Source: DASUMP01 sp036277635 (lineage in GTDB: Bacteria; Actinomycetota; Acidimicrobiia; IMCC26256; PALSA-610). Taken from it: a DNA stretch of 13,914 nt. Under the pieces are notes generated by a model. The model saw nothing but the letters and a program-made list of their open reading frames with translations, had not been told where the DNA came from and searched no databases. Every line of letters begins with the position of its first letter. Position 1 is the stretch's first letter. The translations under genes were made by a program, and so were the position numbers. Shown piece after piece: positions 6,841 to 13,283 of the stretch. Where the stretch lies: positions 1-13,914 of the forward strand of contig DASUMP010000038.1 in NCBI GenBank assembly GCA_036277635.1. Reading direction: 5' to 3'.

Positions 6841-7263
6841 ATGACTCACTACAGTCACAGCGTGTCGACTGCGACGTTCGAGGCGCATCGATCCACTCCG
6901 CGGCGGGCGCGCTCCTTCGTCGACACCGTGCTCGCCGACGCCCGCGTCGACGCCACGACCCGGGAGACGGTCCGGCTGCTCGTGAGCGAGGTCGTGACCA
7001 ACGCCGTGTTGCACGCCCGTTCCGCCGTCGACGTGACGGTGCGGGTGCTCGCATCGCACGTCCGCGTGGAAGTCGAAGACGGGTCGCCGGCGGAACCGGT
7101 GCTTCGGCACCCGGGCCCCAGCTCGGCGACCGGACGGGGTCTGCAGTTCCTGGACCGCCTCGCCTTCAGGTGGGGTTGGAGCGGGTCAGCCATCGCGGCG
7201 ACGCCGAGCAAGTGCGTGTGGTTCGAGGTCGCGCGCGTCGGCGCCGTCCCCGCATCTCGCTGA
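6841..7263 (+). CDS. RsbW-like ATP-binding protein (HATPase_c_2, anti-sigma/serine kinase)
   Basis: The protein has 140 residues forming a single GHKL ATPase domain. The N box is LLVSEVVTNAVLHA (E50, N54), the G1 box is VEVEDGSP (D80, G81) and the G2 box is ATGRGLQFLDRL (G98, G100). This is the RsbW/SpoIIAB class common in actinobacteria, whose members phosphorylate STAS proteins or hold sigma factors. There is no DHp histidine helix, so it is not a two-component kinase. No sigma factor is adjacent. The nearest STAS protein, about 3.3 kb upstream, lacks the usual serine. The start could be ATG 6841 or GTG 6862; neither has a clear ribosome site. The gene is followed by a strong hairpin 44 bases beyond the stop. 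Confidence 0.8.
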   Translation: MTHYSHSVSTATFEAHRSTPRRARSFVDTVLADARVDATTRETVRLLVSEVVTNAVLHARSAVDVTVRVLASHVRVEVEDGSPAEPVLRHPGPSSATGRGLQFLDRLAFRWGWSGSAIAATPSKCVWFEVARVGAVPASR

Positions 7264-7307
7264 GCGCCCTCGCGAAGACTCGAGATCCGGCGTCGCCGGC
7301 CCTGGAC

Positions 7308-7355
7308 GCGAGAAGACCGCCGGCCCGTCAGTGACGGTACCCGGCGGTCTTTCGC
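7308..7355. terminator. Long hairpin after the RsbW-like gene, probable terminator
   Basis: AAGACCGCCGG (7313-7323) pairs perfectly with CCGGCGGTCTT (7341-7351), 11 bp. With G7312 bulged, four more pairs extend the base (7308-7311 with 7352-7355). The loop itself folds: CCGTC (7325-7329) pairs with GACGG (7333-7337) around AGT. The 3' side has only a short T run (TCTTTC), so it is not a classic U-tract terminator, but GC-rich actinobacterial terminators often lack one. Confidence 0.65.
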
Positions 7356-7370
7356 GTCGCCGTCCAGGTT

Positions 7371-7425
7371 CGGGGTGGGGGGCCAACCGGGGCGGCGGCT
7401 CGCGCCCGGGGCGTGCCGTGGGGGG
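7371..7425 (+). other. G-run cluster with quadruplex potential
   Basis: The plus strand holds four runs of four or more G: 7371-7374 and 7376-7382 region (GGGGTGGGGGG), 7389-7392, 7408-7411 and 7420-7425. The runs are separated by 1 to about 15 bases, so the later loops are long for a stable quadruplex and the formation of one is only a possibility. The third and fourth runs are also part of the hairpin at 7404-7441, so the two structures would compete. Confidence 0.3.
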
Positions 7426-7441
7426 ACGGCGACGCCCGGGC
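7404..7441 (-). terminator. Second hairpin, probable terminator for the small minus-strand gene
   Basis: GCCCGGG (7404-7410) pairs with CCCGGGC (7435-7441), CGT (7412-7414) with ACG (7432-7434), and GCCGT (7415-7419) with ACGGC (7426-7430). Single-base bulges sit at 7411 and 7431, and the loop is six G. This is 15 bp in all, beginning 10 bases past the stop of the minus-strand gene at 7452. No U tract follows. With the hairpin at 7308-7355 it would separate two converging transcripts. Confidence 0.5.
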
Positions 7442-7451
7442 AGGTCGTGGA

Positions 7452-7673
7452 TCAGGCGCTGCGACGGTGAGCGACAGCCGGGACCGGGAGCGGCCGGAGG
7501 CCGTACACCGCGAGCATCTCGAGACCGAGATCTCGCGTCGCCGGGCTGCGCAGCAAGTGCTGGAAGAACTGCACGAAGCTCATCTGTCGTTCGCCTTTCG
7601 GGTCCGGAGGCCAAGGGTCTCGGGACCGCCGTGACTGCTCGTGGTACTCGAACGTCTCCGCCGACATGTTCAT
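7452..7673 (-). CDS. Small protein of unknown function (73 aa)
   Basis: I do not recognise a family. The reading is supported by codon use: about 80% of third positions are G or C against about 70% of first positions, which favours this strand over the overlapping plus-strand frames. A purine-rich GGGACGGA stretch precedes the ATG, and a hairpin follows the stop. The protein has a polar, charged N-terminal third with WPPDPKGERQ, then an amphipathic helix (MSFVQFFQHLLRSP) and a second helical stretch (DLGLEMLAVYGLRPLP), ending in a basic tail. There is no signal peptide or cysteine motif. An internal ATG at codon 31 could give a 43-residue form. It is divergent from the cupin operon. Confidence 0.5.
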   Translation of the reverse strand: MNMSAETFEYHEQSRRSRDPWPPDPKGERQMSFVQFFQHLLRSPATRDLGLEMLAVYGLRPLPVPAVAHRRSA

Positions 7674-7718
7674 TCCGTCCCGTGCGCCGGGCTCGCGTTA
7701 CACCCGGCTCCGACCGTT

Positions 7719-7738
7719 CTTCGGTGCCACCACCGAAG
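7719..7738. repeat. Perfect 8-bp inverted repeat in the divergent intergenic region
   Basis: CTTCGGTG (7719-7726) and CACCGAAG (7731-7738) are exact inverse complements with a 4-base loop CCAC. It lies between the small minus-strand gene (start 7673) and the cupin operon (start 7789), about 50 bases before the cupin start. It could be an operator for a dimeric regulator or a hairpin in the operon leader. It is unlikely to be a terminator, as no gene ends here. Confidence 0.45.
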
Positions 7739-7788
7739 CGGATTGCCCTGCGGTGGCGGCCAGCAGCTCCCGAGTCGAGAATGACGGC

Positions 7789-8115
7789 GTGGAACCACGC
7801 ACGCTCGGCTCGATCGGATCACGCGTCGTGTTCGAGAACGACCGCGTTCGCATCTGGGTGCTCTCCTTGGCGCCCGGCGCGACGAGCGCGACCCATCGCC
7901 ACGATCTTCCCCACGTGCTGGTACAGATCGCCGGCGATCGCATCGCGGTCGAACCCGAGCCCGACTCCGCCGGACCGTTCCGCGAGTACCTCGAGGCCGA
8001 CGTCGTGGCCGGCATGGCCACCTACGTCGAGGCCGGCGGGATCGAGACCGCGCGCAACGTCGGCTCGGAGCCGTACCGCGAGGTCATCATCGAGCTGAAG
8101 GACGGCGCCGCGTGA
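7789..8115 (+). CDS. Small cupin-domain protein
   Basis: The protein has 108 residues forming one cupin barrel. The first motif is GATSATHRHDLPHVLVQIAGD: the H-x-H pair is present, while the usual glutamate position is taken by a region with a third His. The second motif is weaker (around YVEAGGIETARNVGSEPYREVIIEL), without the usual late His. It may bind a metal through the three His, with an unknown substrate. GTG 7789 is chosen because VFENDRVRIWVLSLAPG, the usual first strand of such cupins, starts soon after; longer in-frame starts reach only into sequence with no family features. Its stop overlaps the SnoaL-like start (GTGA), making it the first gene of a three-gene operon. Confidence 0.75.
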   Translation: MEPRTLGSIGSRVVFENDRVRIWVLSLAPGATSATHRHDLPHVLVQIAGDRIAVEPEPDSAGPFREYLEADVVAGMATYVEAGGIETARNVGSEPYREVIIELKDGAA

Positions 8116-8537
8116 CCGATGCCAAGAGCCGGCGCGAACGTCGTCACGCGGTCGTCGTGCGCCACATGGAGTCGGAGAACGCACTCGACTTCGACACGAC
8201 GATGGCGACGTTCTCCCACCCGCGTTACGAGCTCATCGCGACCGGTCAGGTCTTCGACGGCGCCGACGACGTGCGCGAGTACTTCCGTGCGAGTCGGGCG
8301 AGCTTTCCCGATCAGCGCAACGAGGTGCACGCGATCCACCACGCCGACGACGCGGTGATCGTCGAGTTCGATCTCGTCGGTACGCACCTCGGGCCGGTGT
8401 TCGGGATCGAGCCGACCGGACGCGAGTTCCGTTGCCGGATGACGGCCTTCTTCTTCTTCGATGCCGACGACGGCATCGTGTGCGAGCGCGTGTACTTCGA
8501 CTCGTCGACGATCCTGCGTCAGCTCGGCGCCTCCTGA
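8112..8537 (+). CDS. SnoaL/NTF2-like protein
   Basis: The protein has 141 residues. The layout is that of a SnoaL-like NTF2 fold: N-terminal helices (RRERRHAVVVRHMESENALDF), a DTTMATFSHPRYEL strand, a GADDVREYFRASRASFPD helix, then strands ending in TAFFFFDADDGIVCERVYFD. F-D-G-A-D-D-V-R-E-Y-F is a frequent signature of ester-cyclase and steroid-isomerase-like members. Such proteins isomerise, dehydrate or cyclise ring substrates, or act as binding proteins. The H and D residues are present but I cannot assign a reaction. The GTG overlaps the cupin stop by 4 bases, and the oxidoreductase follows 14 bases after its stop. Confidence 0.8.
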   Translation: MTDAKSRRERRHAVVVRHMESENALDFDTTMATFSHPRYELIATGQVFDGADDVREYFRASRASFPDQRNEVHAIHHADDAVIVEFDLVGTHLGPVFGIEPTGREFRCRMTAFFFFDADDGIVCERVYFDSSTILRQLGAS

Positions 8538-8551
8538 ATACGATCCGGAGC

Positions 8552-9646
8552 GTGGCAGGAGCGCTTCGGGTCGGCGTGATCGGGTGCGGTCAGATCGCGC
8601 AAGCGCACGCGGCGGCGCTGCGGTTCGTCTCCGACGACGGGCTGGTGCAGGTGGTCGCCGCGGCCGACCCCGAACCGGCCGGCGTCGAGCGGTTCTCCGA
8701 GATCGTGGGCGGGGTCGCCCGCCGCTACGCGAACGGCCACGACCTCGTGGCAGATCCTCACGTCGGCGCCGTCGTGCTCGTCGCTCCGACGCGCTTCCAC
8801 CTCGAGTACGTGCGTGCCGTCGCGACGGCGGGCAAGCCGTTGTTCACCGAGAAGCCGCTCGCTCCCACGTACCCGGACGTGCAGGCGATCGTCGAGATCA
8901 TCCGCGACGCCGGCATCCCTGCGCAGGTCGGCTTCCAGTCGCGGCATCAGCCGCTCTACCGTCGCATCCGGACCCTCGTCCACGAACGAGAGCACGGCGC
9001 ACCGATGGCCTACATGCTGCGCGACGACCAGTTCTGGCCGACCGGCGGCGTCGTGCCCGGGCACAGCGGCTGGCGATCGCAACGCGCCGAGGCCGGCGGA
9101 GGCGCGCTGCTCGAGCACTCGATCCACGCGTGCGATCTGCTCGGCTGGATCTTCGGTCCGGTCCGCCGCGTCCACGCCGCGACCCGTTCCGTGTTCGGCT
9201 ACGACGTCGAAGACGTCGCGACGCTCGTGATCGAACACGAGAGCGGCGTCGTGGGCACGCTCATCTCGGTGTTCAACGGCGTGCAGCATCGCGAGGAGCG
9301 CCGGTTGGAGGTGTTCTGCGAGCAGGCGACGATCGAGATCACCACCGATTTCCTGGTGGGAGCACCCGAAGACTCGTTCTTGATCCATCGGGCGGCCGAG
9401 GAGCACGCCGAACGGCTCGACGTCGACGCGCTGCGCCGGGCGACGTGGGCCGCCGACGGGCTCGACCCCGACCGGCAGGTCTGGGTGTACCAGTACTTCG
9501 CGCATCGCGCGTTCGCTCTCGCGCTGCGCGACGGCAAACCCCCGAGCCCGGACGTCACCGACGCGCTACGCGCCCATCAAGTGGTGGAGGCCGCGTATCG
9601 CAGCGCGGCATCGGGAGCGCCGGTCGAGATCGCGGCGCTCACGTAG
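8552..9646 (+). CDS. Gfo/Idh/MocA-family NAD(P)-dependent oxidoreductase
   Basis: The protein has 364 residues, normal for the family. The N-terminal Rossmann fold starts with VGVIGCGQIAQAH (G11-x-G13-x2-A16). The E-K-P motif is at 100-102 (FTEKPLAP). The C-terminal substrate domain has GGALLEHSIHACDLLGWIFG, where E188 takes the place of the frequent Asp, and H192 with D195 form the usual H-x2-D pair. It probably oxidises or reduces a hydroxyl of a sugar, inositol or similar polyol or carbocycle; the substrate is not readable. The GTG start is set by the Rossmann strand. A GGAG lies only 1 base before it, so coupling to the gene upstream may matter more. Its last codons lie inside a 19-bp tandem repeat. 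Confidence 0.88.
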   Translation: MAGALRVGVIGCGQIAQAHAAALRFVSDDGLVQVVAAADPEPAGVERFSEIVGGVARRYANGHDLVADPHVGAVVLVAPTRFHLEYVRAVATAGKPLFTEKPLAPTYPDVQAIVEIIRDAGIPAQVGFQSRHQPLYRRIRTLVHEREHGAPMAYMLRDDQFWPTGGVVPGHSGWRSQRAEAGGGALLEHSIHACDLLGWIFGPVRRVHAATRSVFGYDVEDVATLVIEHESGVVGTLISVFNGVQHREERRLEVFCEQATIEITTDFLVGAPEDSFLIHRAAEEHAERLDVDALRRATWAADGLDPDRQVWVYQYFAHRAFALALRDGKPPSPDVTDALRAHQVVEAAYRSAASGAPVEIAALT

Positions 9647-9681
9647 TCGAGCGGCGCTCACGTAGTCGAGCGGCGCTCACG
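9632..9681. repeat. 19-bp tandem repeat, 2.6 copies, at the meeting of two convergent genes
   Basis: The unit GCGGCGCTCACGTAGTCGA occurs exactly at 9632-9650 and 9651-9669, and its first 12 bases again at 9670-9681. The first copy encodes the last residues and TAG stop of the oxidoreductase. The third, partial copy contains the TGA of the convergent cupin gene. A short duplication of a gene end is the simplest origin. Confidence 0.9.
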
Positions 9682-10240
9682 CGTCGTCGGGAGCCCAGTG
9701 CGCGCGCAGATCCTCGAGCCACGGCGGATACTCGAGGGGAGGATCGGGCAACGGTTCGGCGCCGCGCTCGGCGAGCGCGCGCGAGAACGACTCGGGGTCG
9801 TCGCCCCATGACCGCGGGTCGCCGAGCATCACCTCGAAGAGCGTGCACCCGTCGGGCCCACCAACGAGCGGACCGAACGCCGCACCGAAGGGCAGCTCGA
9901 TGTGCGTTCCGGCCGGACACACGCGGTCGCCGCACAACAGCTCGCCCGCGAGCACGAACACGATATGCGGGCTGAAGTGCCCGTGACGGCGCACCACCAT
10001 CCCGGGGTCGTAACGCGCGTACAGCGTCAGGTATTGGGGTTCCGGTGAGAACGCCAGCCACTTCTCACGCACGAACGCGGAGGTGCCGTCGGCGTTGCGC
10101 TGCGCCTTGACCGGCTGCCACTCGACGTCGTCGACGTGGCGGAACACCGGGCCTGCCCCCTCGACGCGAGGGCTCGTCGGCGGCTCCACCTGCGCAGCGT
10201 AACGGCGCGTCGTACGTCGAGGCCGAGGTTGGGGGATCAT
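9677..10240 (-). CDS. Cupin-domain protein, larger type
   Basis: The protein has 187 residues. After a basic, Pro-rich start, the cupin core lies at about 65-145. The first motif is PGMVVRRHGHFSPHIVFVLAGELLCGD, with H-x-H and a third His three residues later, and G-D at the end. The second motif is PAGTHIELPFGAAFGPLVGG. It ends with a tail rich in Asp, Pro and Trp (RSWGDDPESF, YPPWLEDLRAHW). It probably binds a metal; ligand or reaction unknown. The ATG is chosen for its GGAG with a 5-base spacer. It is divergent from the Rieske gene, 33 bases apart, and convergent with the oxidoreductase. The shared tract 10241-10273 must hold both ribosome sites and leaves little room for promoters. Confidence 0.75.
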   Translation of the reverse strand: MIPQPRPRRTTRRYAAQVEPPTSPRVEGAGPVFRHVDDVEWQPVKAQRNADGTSAFVREKWLAFSPEPQYLTLYARYDPGMVVRRHGHFSPHIVFVLAGELLCGDRVCPAGTHIELPFGAAFGPLVGGPDGCTLFEVMLGDPRSWGDDPESFSRALAERGAEPLPDPPLEYPPWLEDLRAHWAPDDA

Positions 10241-10273
10241 GGTCGCTCCAGTCCTCGTTGAGGGGCGGTCGAG

Positions 10274-10627
10274 ATGACAGAGCACGTGATCGGCCCCGCC
10301 GAGCAGCTGCCTCCCGGAACGGTCACCGGCGTCCCGGGGTGGGCGGTCGGGAACACGGGGTCACAGCTGTTCGCGGTGAGCCGGCGGTGTCGCCACCTCG
10401 CGGCAGACCTCGCGGGCGGCACGATCGACGGTGACGGCTGTCTCGTGTGCCCGTGGCACGGGGCGCGCTACGACGTGACCACCGGGCGGATGACGTCAGG
10501 CCCGCAAGGCGTCTTCGCCCGGATCCCAGGCTTCGACGTCGCCGAGCGCGCGCTGACCCACGTCTGGCCACTCCGACGCCGTCGCGTCGTGGAGCGCGAC
10601 GGGGAGATCGTGCTCACCGACGGCTGA
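10274..10627 (+). CDS. Rieske [2Fe-2S] ferredoxin-like protein
   Basis: The protein has 117 residues, the length of a stand-alone Rieske ferredoxin. The cluster site is C39-R-H41, 17 residues, C59-P-W-H62, with the GARYD and TGRMTSGP turns after it as in dioxygenase ferredoxins. There is no signal peptide or membrane segment, so it is cytoplasmic. Such proteins pass electrons to Rieske oxygenases; none is encoded in the window near it, other than the NamH-like fusion 8 kb away. The C-terminal strand pair VWPLRRRRVVERDGEIVLTDG is unusually Arg-rich. A GAGGGG stretch with an 8-base spacer precedes the ATG. Confidence 0.82.
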   Translation: MTEHVIGPAEQLPPGTVTGVPGWAVGNTGSQLFAVSRRCRHLAADLAGGTIDGDGCLVCPWHGARYDVTTGRMTSGPQGVFARIPGFDVAERALTHVWPLRRRRVVERDGEIVLTDG

Positions 10628-10671
10628 GCGACCGTCACCCGAACGCGTCGCGCGTCTGGGAACATCTCGTC

Positions 10672-11478
10672 GTGCCCGTGCTCGACGAGAAGGTGCGCAC
10701 CACCGATGTCACGGTGCTGCACGCGTCGTGTTCCGGCGAGACGGCCGTCCCCGAGGTCGGGATCGGCTACGAGCTCGTGCGCGTCCGTCGCGGGATGTTC
10801 CGGCGCGAGATCGACGAGGGCGTCGCGGTCGTCGACGCGACCGTCGCCTACGTGAGCCGCCCCGGACAGGTCCAACAGATCCACCACGTGCACGGTCAGG
10901 GTGACGCGTCGCACATCGTGGCGTTCTCGTCGCGCCTGCTCGGCGACGACGTCGAACGACTCCCCGACGTACCGGTCCGACTCCCGGTCACGGCCGAGCT
11001 CGCGCTCCGGGGGCTCGCCGCACGCGCGCGCGACGGCGTCGACGGGTTGGCGGTCGACGAGTGCGCGGCGACCGTCGTCGGCGCGCTGATCGACTGCGTC
11101 TTGCGCCCACCACGCTCTCCTGCCGTCGCGTCGGCGCGCGCCGGCGCCGTCGACACGGTGCGCGAGGTGCTCGCGGTCGAGGTCGCGACCGGGTCGGGCC
11201 AGTCGTCGTTGTCGGAGCTCGCGCGCACCGTCGGCTACGCGCCCCACCACCTGAGTCGGATCTTCGCCGACCGCACAGGAACGACGATCTCGCGCCATCG
11301 CCGTTCGCTGCGCGTCCATCTCGCGGTGAGCCGCATCGAAGAGGGGGCGCTCGACCTCGCGGCGCTCGCGGCCGACCTCGGCTTCGCCGACCACAGCCAC
11401 CTCGTGCGCGCGCTGCGCGCCGAGCTCGGGGTCACACCGTCGCAGCTCCGACGCGCGCTCGCGCCGACGCCCCGCTGA
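10672..11478 (+). CDS. AraC-family transcriptional regulator
   Basis: The protein has 268 residues. The N-terminal part (about 10-120) is a ligand-binding, cupin-like region with GYELVRVRRGMFRRE and VAYVSRPGQVQQIHHVHG. The C-terminal part (about 180-265) is the double helix-turn-helix domain: SLSELARTVGYAPHHLSRIF is the first and LAALAADLGFADHSHLVRALRAELG the second, closing with TPSQLRRAL. The order and length are normal. It lies 44 bases after the Rieske gene on the same strand and may regulate this cluster in response to a small molecule. GTG 10672 or 10678 could be the start; a GGGA stretch lies about 9 bases before the first. Confidence 0.83.
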   Translation: MPVLDEKVRTTDVTVLHASCSGETAVPEVGIGYELVRVRRGMFRREIDEGVAVVDATVAYVSRPGQVQQIHHVHGQGDASHIVAFSSRLLGDDVERLPDVPVRLPVTAELALRGLAARARDGVDGLAVDECAATVVGALIDCVLRPPRSPAVASARAGAVDTVREVLAVEVATGSGQSSLSELARTVGYAPHHLSRIFADRTGTTISRHRRSLRVHLAVSRIEEGALDLAALAADLGFADHSHLVRALRAELGVTPSQLRRALAPTPR

Positions 11479-11496
11479 GTCTCGGCATCCGCGCGT

Positions 11497-12681
11497 TCAG
11501 GCGCGCAGCGCGCGATCGCGGGACACCGGGACGAGGTACACGAGCAGCGTCGCGGTGAGCAACGCACCGGCAATGAAGGGGGCGCGGAGCCCGAGCCCGT
11601 CGGCGAGCACACCACCGAGTGCGGCGCCGACCGGCATCGCGCCGTAGGCGATGCAGCGGTAGCCGGCCATCACGCGCCCGAGAAGGTGTTCGGGCACGCG
11701 CGCTTGGCGGTACGACACCGCGACGACGTTCCACACCTCGCCCGCGACCCCGAATCCGGCGAGGCCGATCGCCACGACCACGACGTTCGTGGCCGTGCCG
11801 GCAACGAGCAGCGACGCCGAGAACCCGGCGACTGACGCGAGCACCGCGGCACGCCGGCCGACCCACCCCACGATCACCGACGCGGTCGCCGCGCCCACGA
11901 TCCCGCCGATCGAAGCGCCCGCCAGCGTCAGCGCGAAGGCGAACGATCCGACGCCGAGGTCGTCGCGCACGAACAGCACGATCGTGGCGAGGACGGCGGT
12001 GTGCGCGAGGTTCACGACCGCGGCACCGATGGCGAACGCGCGGATGAGTCCGTCACCCCACAGCCAACGCAGGCCTTCGCGGACATCGGCGAGGAGCGAC
12101 GACTGCTTCGGTCGCGGCGCGGCGGGCGGCGTCGTGATCGCGGCGACGAGCAGCGCGCTGACCGCGAAGGTGGCCGCGTCGGCCGCGAGCGGGAGCATGA
12201 GCGCCACCGCGAAGAGCGCGGCGCCGAGCGGCGGTCCGACGAAGCTGTTCGCCGCGATCTGCGCGCCGAAGAGCCGCCCGTTCGCCGCCTCGAGCCGCTC
12301 GTGCTCCACCACGGTCGGCAGCAGCGCCTGCGACGCGGTGTCGAAGATCGTCTCGCCGACGCCCAAGACGAAGACCGTCACCGCGAGAAGCGGGAGCGAG
12401 ACGACGTCAGCCGCAACCGCGGCGGCGAGCACGCCGAGCGTGCCGGCGCGCGCGACGTCGGCGACCACCATGAGCCGACGGCGATCGTGGCGGTCCACCA
12501 CCGCTCCCGCGAGCAAACCGAAGAGCAGCCACGGAGCGGTCGCCGCCACGGTCACCATCGACACCGCGACCGGGTCGGTGGTCAGGTCGCGTGCGAGCAA
12601 CGGCAGCGCGACGACGAGCACACCGTCGCCGACGTTCGAGATCGTCGACGCGGCGAAGAGCAGGCGGAACGCACGACCCAT
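11497..12681 (-). CDS. Major-facilitator transporter, MFS_3/EntS-type
   Basis: The protein has 394 residues and about 12 hydrophobic segments. Its opening RLLFAASTISNVGDGVL is typical of the EntS-like MFS_3 group. MFS motif A is at about 59-69 (GAVVDRHDRRR), and the mid-loop PRPKQSSLLADVREGLRWLW separates the two six-helix halves. Members are mostly exporters of drugs or siderophores, driven by the proton gradient. The ATG is chosen because the conserved first helix begins five residues in; no clear ribosome site is seen. It lies 59 bases after PhnZ on the same strand, so co-transcription with the phosphonate genes is possible. Its direction of transport and substrate are unknown. It ends 18 bases from the convergent AraC-type gene. 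Confidence 0.85.
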   Translation of the reverse strand: MGRAFRLLFAASTISNVGDGVLVVALPLLARDLTTDPVAVSMVTVAATAPWLLFGLLAGAVVDRHDRRRLMVVADVARAGTLGVLAAAVAADVVSLPLLAVTVFVLGVGETIFDTASQALLPTVVEHERLEAANGRLFGAQIAANSFVGPPLGAALFAVALMLPLAADAATFAVSALLVAAITTPPAAPRPKQSSLLADVREGLRWLWGDGLIRAFAIGAAVVNLAHTAVLATIVLFVRDDLGVGSFAFALTLAGASIGGIVGAATASVIVGWVGRRAAVLASVAGFSASLLVAGTATNVVVVAIGLAGFGVAGEVWNVVAVSYRQARVPEHLLGRVMAGYRCIAYGAMPVGAALGGVLADGLGLRAPFIAGALLTATLLVYLVPVSRDRALRA

Positions 12682-12740
12682 CCCGGCAGTGTCCGCCGGC
12701 GCGCGCGACCGCGCTTGGACGATGTTGCGCGATGCGTCCG

Positions 12741-13283
12741 CTACGAGCGCACGCGGGCGAGCAGCTCGGTGTACGCGTCGAGCGGCGGGACGTCGAGACC
12801 GTCGACCTTGCCGGCGTCGTCCCACCGGCGCAGCGCGATCGCGTGCTCGGACCCGGGGAGCCGCGCGAACGACGAGGCCTCCTGAGGACTCATCGGGCCG
12901 CCCTGACGGGCCAGGCTACGGACGGAGCCCGCCGAGAGCCCCCGCGCGTACGCAGGATCGACAGCGCAGAGGTACCGCTTGGCCCGGACGTGCAGCGCGA
13001 CCGGTGCGGCGACGGCAGCGGGGAAGAACTGGCGCAACCAGGCCGCTCCCGTGTCCTCGTGGCGGAGGTCGCCCGCGCTCGCGTCTCGCCCGGCGTCGAG
13101 GTCGAGCAGATGCCCGACGTCGTGCAACAAGGCGGCGGCCACGACCTCGTCGGGCGCGCCGTCGCGCACGGCGAGCGCCGCCGTCTGCAGCGCGTGGTCG
13201 ACCTGCGGGATCGCTTCGTCGTACGTGTTCGCTCCCCAGCGTTCGAACAGCGAGAAGATCTCGTCGATCCCGGCGTCGCTCAC
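12741..13283 (-). CDS. phnZ: PhnZ-like HD-domain mixed-valent diiron oxygenase (phosphonate breakdown)
   Basis: The protein has 180 residues. It shows the HD pattern with H30 (VDHALQ), H54-D55 (ALLHDVGH), H58, H75 (RHEDTG), H98 (LHVRAKRYLCAVDPAY) and a late Asp pair D155-D156 (RRWDD). The phrases LHVRAKRYLCAVDP, SVRSLARQGGPMS and ALRRWDDAGKV are those of the phosphonate-operon HD family (TIGR03276) that includes PhnZ. PhnZ oxidatively cleaves (R)-2-amino-1-hydroxyethylphosphonate to glycine and phosphate. K102 matches the substrate-binding Lys of PhnZ. The N-terminal lid residues Tyr and Glu appear as Y21 and E23, one residue closer than in PhnZ as I recall it. The GTG overlaps the stop of the dioxygenase gene by 4 bases (GTGA), so the two are translationally coupled. 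Confidence 0.85.
   Translation of the reverse strand: MSDAGIDEIFSLFERWGANTYDEAIPQVDHALQTAALAVRDGAPDEVVAAALLHDVGHLLDLDAGRDASAGDLRHEDTGAAWLRQFFPAAVAAPVALHVRAKRYLCAVDPAYARGLSAGSVRSLARQGGPMSPQEASSFARLPGSEHAIALRRWDDAGKVDGLDVPPLDAYTELLARVRS

Noticed and set aside
7413..7634. Plus-strand frame with a coiled-coil-like stretch opposite the small minus-strand gene
   Set aside because: Third-position GC is lower in this frame than in the minus-strand frame, and its opening lies inside a strong hairpin.
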